This document shows positions 6,558 to 13,183 of a DNA stretch of 14,229 nt, piece after piece. The notes beneath the pieces are model-generated. The model saw nothing but the letters and a program-made list of their open reading frames with translations. It made no database searches and was not told where the DNA came from. The translations under genes were made by a program, and so were the position numbers. Source of the DNA: Fidelibacterota bacterium (lineage in GTDB: Bacteria; Fidelibacterota; Marinisomatia; Marinisomatales; J089); NCBI GenBank assembly GCA_003695105.1, contig RFIZ01000190.1:1-14229 (forward strand), given 5' to 3'. How positions within the stretch are numbered: the stretch's first letter is position 1; the number at the start of each line of letters is the position of its first letter.

Positions 6558-7520
6558 ATGAAGAGGTTTGCAACTATCTTTATTGCCGGTTTCACGTTGG
6601 TGCTGGCCCAGACCCGGCCCGTTTCCACCTATTCGATCGTGGCCTATGACGAAGCCACGGGGCAGCTGGGCGTGGCGGTCCAGAGCCACTGGTTTTCGGT
6701 GGGGACGGTGGTGCCCTGGGCGAAAGCCGGCGTGGGCGCCGTGGCTACCCAGTCCTTTGTGCGGGTCGAGTACGGTCCCGACGGACTGGCCCTCATGGAA
6801 CAGGGACGTACCGCCAACGAAGCCCTGGATTCACTGGTGGCGGCAGACGAAGGCCGGGACGTGCGCCAGGTGGCCATGGTGGATGTCCACGGCCACGTGG
6901 CTACGTATACGGGATCGAAATGCATCCAGGCCGCGGGTCATCAGCAGGGCAAGAATTTCTCCGTCCAGGCCAATCTGATGGATCGTCCGACGGTCTGGCC
7001 CGCCATGGCCCGGGCCTATGAACAGGCCACCGGCGATCTGGCGGACCGGATGCTGGCGGCGTTGAACGCGGCCCAGGCGGAAGGGGGCGATATCCGGGGA
7101 CGGCAGTCGGCGGCCATGCTGATCGTAACAGGAGAGCCGACGGGAATTCCCTGGAAAGATGTGATTCTGGACCTTCGGGTGGACGATCATCCCGAACCGC
7201 TGAAAGAACTGGCGCGGCTGTTGCGCATCCACCGGGCCTATGACCACGCCAATCAGGGCGATCTGTACGTAGAGAAAAAAGAAATCGGAAAGGCGCTGAA
7301 GGAATATGATCTGGCGGCGAAACTGTACCCGGAAAATCCGGAACTGCCGTACTGGACGGCGGTGACCCTGGCCAGTGAAGGCCGTCTGGCAGAGGCATTG
7401 CCCATTTTTCGGGAAGTGTTTCACACAAACGCTGCCTGGAAACGCCTGACGCCCCGGCTGGTGAAATCGGACCTGCTGCCGGACGATCCCGATCTGCTGG
7501 AACAAATTTTGGCGCAATAA
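6558..7520 (+). CDS. Exported DUF1028 (Ntn-hydrolase-like) protein with C-terminal TPR repeats
   Basis: A protein of 320 residues. Start ATG 6558 was chosen because AGGAGGG lies 5-6 bases upstream and a proper signal peptide begins there (1-17, cleavage VLA|Q); the frame stays open upstream, but that part is antisense to the CsgG-like gene. Residues 22-205 match DUF1028: STYSIVAYDEATGQLGVAVQ, then GTVVPWAKAGVGAVATQSF, MVDVHGHVATYTG, GKNFSVQANLM and GGDIRGRQSAAMLIV. Known: DUF1028 proteins are placed with the Ntn-hydrolase fold, but no activity is firmly established. Residues about 222-300 form one or two TPR-like helical pairs (AYDHANQGDLYVEKKEIGKA..., YWTAVTLASEGRLAEALP), suggesting partner binding in the periplasm. 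It probably forms a single-gene unit. Confidence 0.87.
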   Translation: MKRFATIFIAGFTLVLAQTRPVSTYSIVAYDEATGQLGVAVQSHWFSVGTVVPWAKAGVGAVATQSFVRVEYGPDGLALMEQGRTANEALDSLVAADEGRDVRQVAMVDVHGHVATYTGSKCIQAAGHQQGKNFSVQANLMDRPTVWPAMARAYEQATGDLADRMLAALNAAQAEGGDIRGRQSAAMLIVTGEPTGIPWKDVILDLRVDDHPEPLKELARLLRIHRAYDHANQGDLYVEKKEIGKALKEYDLAAKLYPENPELPYWTAVTLASEGRLAEALPIFREVFHTNAAWKRLTPRLVKSDLLPDDPDLLEQILAQ

Positions 7521-7526
7521 AGACTC

Positions 7527-7555
7527 CCGGCGATTGCCGGCACCGTCCCATTTTT
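7527..7555 (+). terminator. Possible weak terminator after the DUF1028 gene
   Basis: A 5-bp GC stem CCGGC/GCCGG with loop GATT (7527-7540) starts seven bases after the stop codon; a TTTTT run follows at 7551-7555, ten bases past the stem. The distance between stem and T-run is long for a factor-independent terminator, so this is tentative. Confidence 0.3.
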
Positions 7556-7596
7556 CCGGTCAACAACCGGCCAATCGGCTCCGGTCATATCCCGTA

Positions 7597-7626
7597 TTGC
7601 CCTGCATCGGGTCAAGTAGGTACATT
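7597..7626 (+). promoter_or_regulatory. Candidate sigma-70-like promoter of the TetR operon
   Basis: TTGCCC at 7597-7602 and TACATT at 7621-7626 are spaced 18 bases; each matches 4 of 6 consensus bases. Transcription would begin near 7633, inside the operator palindrome, leaving a leader of only about 15 bases before the first ATG. Fits autorepression but is not proven. Confidence 0.35.
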
Positions 7627-7628
7627 CC

Positions 7629-7644
7629 GACCGACCAGTCGGTC
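7629..7644. promoter_or_regulatory. TetR-family operator palindrome
   Basis: GACCGAC-CA-GTCGGTC: two perfect 7-base inverted half-sites around a 2-base centre. The dyad ends three bases before the ATG at 7648 of the TetR-family gene. The motif resembles operators seen next to many TetR-family genes. Its position over the likely transcription start and beside the start codon predicts autorepression of the TetR/LolA-like/barrel operon when the regulator has no ligand. Confidence 0.8.
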
Positions 7645-7647
7645 AAA

Positions 7648-8244
7648 ATGGATTCATTTATGGACAGCAAGCGCCAGCGAATTATACAAGCCGCCATTCA
7701 GGTCTTTGCCAAAACCGGTCTGGAAAAAGGGAAAATCGCCGATATCGCCGAAGTGGCCGGCATCGGGAAAGGAACCGTGTACGAATATTTTTCCAGCAAG
7801 GATGAACTCTTCGGCGCCATCGAAGAATTTGTCATTTCCGACATGCTGCGAGAAAGTGAACAGCTTCTCCAGGGGAAGGAATCACCCCGGAAAAAGCTGG
7901 AAACATTGATCGACGGCACCTTCCGGTATCTGGTGACGATGGGGGACGGGATCCTGATCGTGACCGAACTCTGGGCCCAGAGCGCCCGGGGACTTTGGCA
8001 CGGCACCTCCGCTTCCCCCCTGCGGGCCATGTATGATCAATACCGCCACCAACTCACAGACATATTACGGGAAGGAATGGCTGCCGGTGAATTCCGGGAT
8101 CTGGATCCGGAGGGAGTGGCGGTCATGCTGGCCGCCTTTCTGGACGGCATGTTGTGGCAATACATGATCATCAATGATCCGGATTTCTTCCGGGGAGTCT
8201 GGACGGCCGCCGTTCAATCATTTTTCAGAGGAATCGAAGCATGA
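7648..8244 (+). CDS. TetR/AcrR-family transcriptional regulator
   Basis: A protein of 198 residues from ATG 7648 (or 194 from ATG 7660). The frame is open back to a TTG at 7534, but that extension crosses the operator and has no conserved sequence. The N-terminal DNA-binding domain is typical of TetR: RQRIIQAAIQVFAKTGLEKG (9-28), then the helix-turn-helix IADIAEVAGIGKGTVYEYF (30-48) and SKDELF (50-55). The C-terminal ligand domain (about 60-198) is helical and diverges, as in the family, so the ligand cannot be named. Neither ATG has a clear Shine-Dalgarno; the operator occupies that place. The stop overlaps the next ATG (ATGA at 8241-8244), so it is coupled to the LolA-like gene, and it likely represses the whole export operon in response to a lipophilic or toxic effector. 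Confidence 0.93.
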   Translation: MDSFMDSKRQRIIQAAIQVFAKTGLEKGKIADIAEVAGIGKGTVYEYFSSKDELFGAIEEFVISDMLRESEQLLQGKESPRKKLETLIDGTFRYLVTMGDGILIVTELWAQSARGLWHGTSASPLRAMYDQYRHQLTDILREGMAAGEFRDLDPEGVAVMLAAFLDGMLWQYMIINDPDFFRGVWTAAVQSFFRGIEA

Positions 8245-8990
8245 AAAACATCCCCATTCTGTTCTGCCTGCTGGGAGTCTGGCTTTCGGCTCAGGAACAA
8301 CCGGACGCCCGGGAAATCGTCAACCAAATGACCCGTCTGTTGAATCCGGCCAGTAGCCGGTCCACCATGACCCAGACCATTCAGACGTCGTCCGGGCAGC
8401 AGCGCACTCTGGAATTCGACATGTACACCGCCGATTCCGGTCGCAGCGTCCTGTTGCGGTACAACCGGCCTACCAGTGTCAAGGGACAAACCTTCCTCAT
8501 GTTGAACAATGCGGAGGATATATGGACCTATTTTCCCCGGACCCGCCGGGTGCGGAAACTGGCTTCCTCATCGAAAAACCAGAAGGTCCAGGGAAGTGAT
8601 TTCAATTTCAGTGACTTTTCCTCCAGTGACATGTGGGAGTCGGATTATACGGTACATCTCGTGGGAGACAGTGTGATACACAAGGATCGTTGCTGGAAAA
8701 TCGAAGCCCGGGAGACGCCTTCCAATGACAATGACTATCCCCGGATTGTGCTGTTCGTCCGGCAGACGGACTATTCCCCGCTGCTGATGTGGTATTTCAA
8801 CCGGGACGGCAGGCACGAAAAGACCATGACCTTCAATCACATTGAAACCATCGACGGGATTCCCACCGCCAAAGCCATGCACATGCGGAATGAACTGGAA
8901 TTTTCCGAGACCTCCATGGAAGTGATTGACATCGACTACCACTGGACGCCCCCGCCCGGGTTTTTCAGCGAAAGGAATTTGAAAAAGTGA
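8241..8990 (+). CDS. LolA-like periplasmic outer membrane lipoprotein-sorting protein
   Basis: A protein of 249 residues, the usual length of the LolA_like group. Signal peptide 1-17 (cleavage LSA|Q), so periplasmic. Visible family features: DAREIVNQMTRLLNP after the signal, SVLLRYNRPTSVKGQTFLML, a DIWTYFPRTRRVRKLASSSKNQKVQGSDF segment (first part near residues 93-107), FSDFSSSDMWESDYTVHLVG, and a final WTPPPGFFSERNL. Known: the LolA/LolB fold is a half-barrel that shields an acyl chain; this group is commonly encoded beside RND/MMPL exporters. Inference: it ferries a lipid or lipoprotein between the RND pump and the outer-membrane barrel encoded next. AGAGGA lies 8 bases before the ATG, and the start overlaps the TetR stop by 4 bases; its own stop overlaps the barrel gene's start. 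It is not LolA itself: it is longer, and its context is different. Confidence 0.9.
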   Translation: MKNIPILFCLLGVWLSAQEQPDAREIVNQMTRLLNPASSRSTMTQTIQTSSGQQRTLEFDMYTADSGRSVLLRYNRPTSVKGQTFLMLNNAEDIWTYFPRTRRVRKLASSSKNQKVQGSDFNFSDFSSSDMWESDYTVHLVGDSVIHKDRCWKIEARETPSNDNDYPRIVLFVRQTDYSPLLMWYFNRDGRHEKTMTFNHIETIDGIPTAKAMHMRNELEFSETSMEVIDIDYHWTPPPGFFSERNLKK

Positions 8991-10186
8991 ATCCCGCCAG
9001 TAAGCGTTGCCTGGTCGGCCTGACCTTGCTCAGTCTGGTATCGGCCCAGGTGGATTGGTTCGGGTACCTGGAATCGGAATGGGACCGCCTGGCCATGAAT
9101 GCCCGGGAATACAATTTCGGCTATTTGAAATACCGCCTGGATATGGAATCTCGTCCCACCGACCGGGTCCTGGTGGCGGCGAATGTGAATTTCCAGCAAT
9201 ACCTGGGAGAAACCACCTGGAATCTGTTGGATTTTTTACCGGGTCCGATCTGGAAACCGGAGCTGCAACCATCGACTCTGCCTGATTCCCTCTGGGTAAC
9301 GGAATATCCCTTCACGTATCACGATACCCTCTATCTGGACAATGCCTATCTCCGGGTGAATTTCAACCATCTGGACGTGACCCTTGGCAAACAACCGGTA
9401 TCGCTGGGGACCGGCTATGCCTGGAATCCCGTGGATATTTTCAACTACAAGAATCCGGTGGATCCCACCTATGAACAGACGGGTATTCAGGCCCTTCGCC
9501 TGGATGTGCCCCTCACCGACCGGGGCGGCCTGACGGCGATCCTGACTCCGGCCGGCGGGTGGGATTCGGCGACGAAATATATCCAGTGGAAATCGGGAAT
9601 CGGCAGTTTTGATTTCACCCTGAACTGGTCTCAGTACGAAGGGGTGTATCGCTGGTGGGATTATGTCCTGTATGCCGGTCTGGCGCCCACGACGACCCGC
9701 TACCGGGCCGTGGGCGGAACGCTGGTGGGGGAACTCTTCGGCGTGGGAGTGTGGACAGAAGTCTGGCGGAAGACCCAGGCCGCATTCGATAAAAAGGAAT
9801 TCTGGGAAGCCGTGGCCGGTGCCGACTATACCTTTTCCAACGGCTGGTACGTCCTGAACGAAGTGTACCGAAACGAACAGGGGGCGCTGCCGGAGGCAGT
9901 GACCCTGTACGATTATTTGTTCTATTTTAACGGCAGCACCCACAGTCTGATGCAGACCTACGACTTTTTCTACACCTTTTATCCGGTAGGCGATTTCGTC
10001 AATGCCGGTATCTTTGCCCTGGCCAATCTGGATGATCACAGTGCCCTGGTCAGTCCCCAGATCGAATGGAATCTCTATGAAAACGGGACCCTCACCCTCT
10101 GGTATTCCACCTCGCTGGGAAAGGCGGATACGGAATTCGGCTGGCAGGGGGATGGATGGCGGTTGCGGTTGCGGACTTATTTCTAG
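8987..10186 (+). CDS. Outer-membrane beta-barrel protein of the RND/LolA-like cassette
   Basis: A protein of 399 residues starting at GTG 8987, overlapping the previous stop (GTGA) with AAAGGA about 10 bases upstream. Signal peptide 1-20 (cleavage VSA|Q). The mature protein is a run of amphipathic strands rich in Tyr, Trp and Gly and ends RLRTYF, with the C-terminal Phe expected for BAM-inserted barrels. A block near residues 131-155, LGKQPVSLGTGYAWNPVDIF, resembles the GRQ..SWG.G..WNP.D.F motif of DUF1302 / alginate-export type barrels, which also occur with RND exporters and LolA-like proteins. Inference: the outer-membrane end of an envelope export route, or a pore for its product. A large porin of general uptake is less likely given the operon. 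The family name is uncertain; outer-membrane location is well supported. Confidence 0.75.
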   Translation: MNPASKRCLVGLTLLSLVSAQVDWFGYLESEWDRLAMNAREYNFGYLKYRLDMESRPTDRVLVAANVNFQQYLGETTWNLLDFLPGPIWKPELQPSTLPDSLWVTEYPFTYHDTLYLDNAYLRVNFNHLDVTLGKQPVSLGTGYAWNPVDIFNYKNPVDPTYEQTGIQALRLDVPLTDRGGLTAILTPAGGWDSATKYIQWKSGIGSFDFTLNWSQYEGVYRWWDYVLYAGLAPTTTRYRAVGGTLVGELFGVGVWTEVWRKTQAAFDKKEFWEAVAGADYTFSNGWYVLNEVYRNEQGALPEAVTLYDYLFYFNGSTHSLMQTYDFFYTFYPVGDFVNAGIFALANLDDHSALVSPQIEWNLYENGTLTLWYSTSLGKADTEFGWQGDGWRLRLRTYF

Positions 10187-10215
10187 GGATGGGGGATGCC
10201 GGCCGTAGCCATCCC
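10186..10215 (+). other. Stem-loop at the stop codon of the barrel gene
   Basis: GGGATGG (10186-10192) pairs perfectly with CCATCCC (10209-10215), a 7-bp stem with a 16-base loop that itself contains the palindrome GCCGGC. The stem begins with the last G of the TAG stop. It is not followed by a T-run, so it may protect the 3' end of the upstream message or reduce read-through rather than terminate. Confidence 0.45.
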
Positions 10216-10234
10216 GGGTGTCAAGGAGAATAAA

Positions 10235-10275
10235 GGGCGGACAGCGAACAGCTGTTTCCCGCCCGGCCGGGTTTT
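10235..10275 (+). terminator. Probable (attenuating) terminator between the barrel gene and the RND gene
   Basis: An 11-bp stem: GGGCGG+ACAGC (10235-10245) with GCTGT (10251-10255) and CCGCCC (10259-10264), loop GAACA, one 3-base bulge (10256-10258). TTTT follows at 10272-10275 after a short GC segment. The short T-run and the 7-base separation make it imperfect, so partial read-through into the RND gene is plausible. Confidence 0.45.
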
Positions 10276-10417
10276 CATTGGATTCTATGGGCTGGATGTT
10301 GGGGAAGCGGAGATCGGGATGGCCTTCCCGGGGATAGTACCGGTCAGTGGAATCTGTTGTTGGAAGCGATCAAGTCTCCCGGGATCGATGAAAAAGAAAT
10401 ATGAGTAGAGGATCGAC
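10276..10417 (+). other. Leader region of the RND exporter gene
   Basis: 142 bases between the hairpin and the RND start. I see no credible gene. The ribosome binding site AGAGGA lies 6 bases before the ATG at 10418. ACCGGTCAGT at 10339-10348 resembles one half of the TetR operator (CCAGTCGGT with two transitions), but no matching second half is present, so I do not call it an operator. No convincing promoter is seen; expression may come from read-through or from an unusual promoter. Confidence 0.4.
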
Positions 10418-13183
10418 ATGCGTAAAAAAATCCTGACCCACATTGCAGAATTTACCAGTCAATCTCCCTGGTGGATGCTGGGGATCATTTTGGTGATCAC
10501 GATCGGATTCGCCCTGTTGGCGGAACGGCTGGAATTTTCCACCAGCATCACCAATCTCATGCCTCAGGACGATCCCATGGTGAAAGAATTTGACCGGATC
10601 ATGGAGGAGTATGCCGGCGCCGCTTCCATGATGGTTGTGGCGGAAGGGGATCCGGAAACGTTGCCCGTGTTTGCCAATACGGTGGCACCCCGGATCATGG
10701 ACCAAAAGCAATATGTGAAAAAGGTGGACTACAAATTACCCCGGGACTATTACGATCATCATGCCCTGATGCTGATGAAATCCTCCGATCTGGACAATAC
10801 CGGGGATTTGTTCACCGATCCCAACCTGACCGGTTTTCTGACTCACCTGAATGACAGCTTTGAAAAAGAATACATTCAGAGCGACGAGAAAATCTCGGGA
10901 CAGGAACAGGAAGAGGGAGTTCTCCGTCTGTTGGACGGGATTCAGTCGTTTACGGATATTCTGACCGCGGCTGTGGACGCTCCCCGGCCGGGGCAGGGCG
11001 AAGCGGCGGCAGAGGCCGTCCTGGTGGGCGATGAATATTACCGCAGTTGGGACCGGGAAATGCTGATCATGCAAATCCTGCCCGATTTCAGCTGGCTGGA
11101 TGTGGACAAGGACGTGGCTGCCACCGATACCATCGAAGCCATCGTCAAAGCCGCCGCGGAACAGACCGGAGTTCAGGCCGGTCTGACCGGCATCATTCCC
11201 CTGAGCCGGGATGAAACCATGTCGGTGATGAACGATTCCTGGACCTATACCATCGTGGCCATCCTGTTGATTTTCCTTTTGTTCATCCTGTCTTTCCGGA
11301 TGATCATTTCTCCTTTCCTGTCCATTCTGGCCCTGATCCTGGGTATCATCTGGGCCATGGGCCTGTCCTGGATTCTGGTGGGAAAACTGAATCTCATGAC
11401 CAGCATGATGGGCGTGGTACTGGCGGGACTGGGCATCGATTTTTCGATCCATATCATTGCTTCCTATACGGAAATGCGCCAGCGGGGAGAAGACGTGGCG
11501 GCCGCCCTTCGGTTTACCCTGGCGAAAACCGGACAGGGAATCATCACCGGCGGGCTCACCACGGCGGCTGCCTTCCTGACGATGGTCATCTCCAATAATT
11601 CCGGGATGAAGGAATTCGGACTGGTCCTGGGAACCGGCATCATCATGACCATGGTGGCCGCCCTGGTCGTGTTACCGACGTTGCTGGTACTGCGCGAACG
11701 CCTTCTGGGGCGGGCCGGCCGGAAGGATCGTCCGGCGCGGGATGTCTCGTACCGTCGCCTGGGACAGACGGCCGACACCCTGGCCCGGTACTGGCGCTGG
11801 GGTTTGGCCGGGAGTATATTGATTACCCTGTTCATGGCCTGGCGTGCCGGGCAAATCACCATGGACTACAACTATCTGAACATGGAGCCGGTGGGCCTGG
11901 AATCGGTGAAACTCCAGAACCACATGATCGACAAGTTGAACCTGAGTTCCGATTATTCGTTCATCACGGCCCCTACCCTGGAAGAGGCTTACGATCTGAC
12001 CCGGCGTGCCAAGAAAATGTCCACAGCCGGGATGGTGCGTTCAATCGCCGACTTTTTACCGCCGGAAAGCGAACAGCGCCGACGGAGCCGGCGGGTAGAG
12101 GAGATCCGGGCGGCCATGGAACAGGCTCAGGTCAGGAAAGACTTTTCTGCCGGAGAGTACCAGACCCTGGTCCGGGAAATCGATCGCCTGGAAATGAACA
12201 TCATCGAAATCCAGGATATGGCGGTGCTGGGAGGTCAGGACAAAGTCTATCTGAAAACGGGACTTTTGGTGGGCGTGGTTCCCGAAGAGGAAGATACCAC
12301 TCTGCAACATCTGCAGCGGGAATTGAGTGCGAAAATGCCGGATATCACCCGGGGCAAATTATCGGTCCTGAGGGAAAAAATGGACGCGCTGACTCCGGCG
12401 CAAAAGGAAAATTTATTATCGTTTCAACAGGAATTCGCTCCGGCTTTTCAGTCCAAGGTGCTGGCCATGGCCAATCCGGAGCCCCTGACCATTGCTTCCC
12501 TGCCGGAGTCGATCCGGAACCAGTTTGTGGGCAAATCCGGGAAAGACTTTTTGATTACCGTGTTTCCGAAAAATAATGTCTGGGAGCTCCGGTTTCTCAA
12601 ACATCTGTCCCAGGATCTGGAACAGCTCTCCCCCCGGGCTACGGGCATGCCTCCGGTCTTTTACCGGCTGATGGGATATATCGCTGTCGACGGACGTCGG
12701 TCTTCACTCCTGGCCGTCCTGCTGATCTTTCTTCTTCTCATCGTGGATTTCGGGAGCTGGCGGAAGGCGCTATTGGCGCTGTCACCCCTCCTGGTGGGCA
12801 TGATCTGGATGGTGGGTACCATGGAATTGGTGGGGTATCAATTGACGTTGCTGAATATCATGGCGCTCCCCCTGATCATCGGTATTGGCATTGATGACGG
12901 TGTCCACATCGTGCACCGGTACAATGTGGAGGGGAATGACGCCCATAGAGGGGTCTTTGCTTCCACGGGCCGAGCCATCCTGCTGACGTCCCTCACGACC
13001 ATGATCGGATTTGGCTCCTTCCGGTATGCCGCATATCGGGGTATGGGATCCATGGGCATGGCCCTGTTCATTGGTGTGGGTACCTGTTTTGTGGCCACCG
13101 TCTGGCTGATTCCGGTGCTCATGGGCTGGTGGCAGCGCCGGAACGGTTCAGGGGCGCAGGGAGGAAATCCAGACCAAAGCTGA
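10418..13183 (+). CDS. RND superfamily / MMPL-domain exporter
   Basis: A 921-residue inner-membrane protein with the duplicated RND layout: one helix (about 16-38), large periplasmic loop 1 (39-270), five helices (about 273-425), one helix (about 455-473), periplasmic loop 2 (474-745), five helices (about 750-910). Helix 4 of each half carries the acidic proton-relay motif: GLGIDFSIH with Asp341 and GIGIDDGVHIVHRY with Asp826/Asp827, so both halves look active. Loop 2 contains a long charged helical stretch (about 545-610) likely to be coiled coil. This matches the COG1033 / MMPL type rather than AcrB-type drug pumps, which are over 1,000 residues. Known relatives move lipids, for example MmpL3 and the hopanoid transporter HpnN. 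With the LolA-like and barrel genes upstream it probably exports a lipid or lipoprotein. It ends by overlapping the convergent hydrolase gene by 36 bases. Confidence 0.92.
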   Translation: MRKKILTHIAEFTSQSPWWMLGIILVITIGFALLAERLEFSTSITNLMPQDDPMVKEFDRIMEEYAGAASMMVVAEGDPETLPVFANTVAPRIMDQKQYVKKVDYKLPRDYYDHHALMLMKSSDLDNTGDLFTDPNLTGFLTHLNDSFEKEYIQSDEKISGQEQEEGVLRLLDGIQSFTDILTAAVDAPRPGQGEAAAEAVLVGDEYYRSWDREMLIMQILPDFSWLDVDKDVAATDTIEAIVKAAAEQTGVQAGLTGIIPLSRDETMSVMNDSWTYTIVAILLIFLLFILSFRMIISPFLSILALILGIIWAMGLSWILVGKLNLMTSMMGVVLAGLGIDFSIHIIASYTEMRQRGEDVAAALRFTLAKTGQGIITGGLTTAAAFLTMVISNNSGMKEFGLVLGTGIIMTMVAALVVLPTLLVLRERLLGRAGRKDRPARDVSYRRLGQTADTLARYWRWGLAGSILITLFMAWRAGQITMDYNYLNMEPVGLESVKLQNHMIDKLNLSSDYSFITAPTLEEAYDLTRRAKKMSTAGMVRSIADFLPPESEQRRRSRRVEEIRAAMEQAQVRKDFSAGEYQTLVREIDRLEMNIIEIQDMAVLGGQDKVYLKTGLLVGVVPEEEDTTLQHLQRELSAKMPDITRGKLSVLREKMDALTPAQKENLLSFQQEFAPAFQSKVLAMANPEPLTIASLPESIRNQFVGKSGKDFLITVFPKNNVWELRFLKHLSQDLEQLSPRATGMPPVFYRLMGYIAVDGRRSSLLAVLLIFLLLIVDFGSWRKALLALSPLLVGMIWMVGTMELVGYQLTLLNIMALPLIIGIGIDDGVHIVHRYNVEGNDAHRGVFASTGRAILLTSLTTMIGFGSFRYAAYRGMGSMGMALFIGVGTCFVATVWLIPVLMGWWQRRNGSGAQGGNPDQS

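Noticed and set aside
7534..7647. TTG-initiated N-terminal extension of the TetR regulator.
   Set aside because: It would translate through the operator and promoter; TetR family proteins begin a few residues before the first helix, matching ATG 7648 or 7660.
10196..10408. Possible 70-residue small protein in the gap before the RND gene.
   Set aside because: Although a G-rich stretch precedes its ATG, the frame crosses both hairpins and shows no signal peptide, domain or codon pattern like the neighbours.
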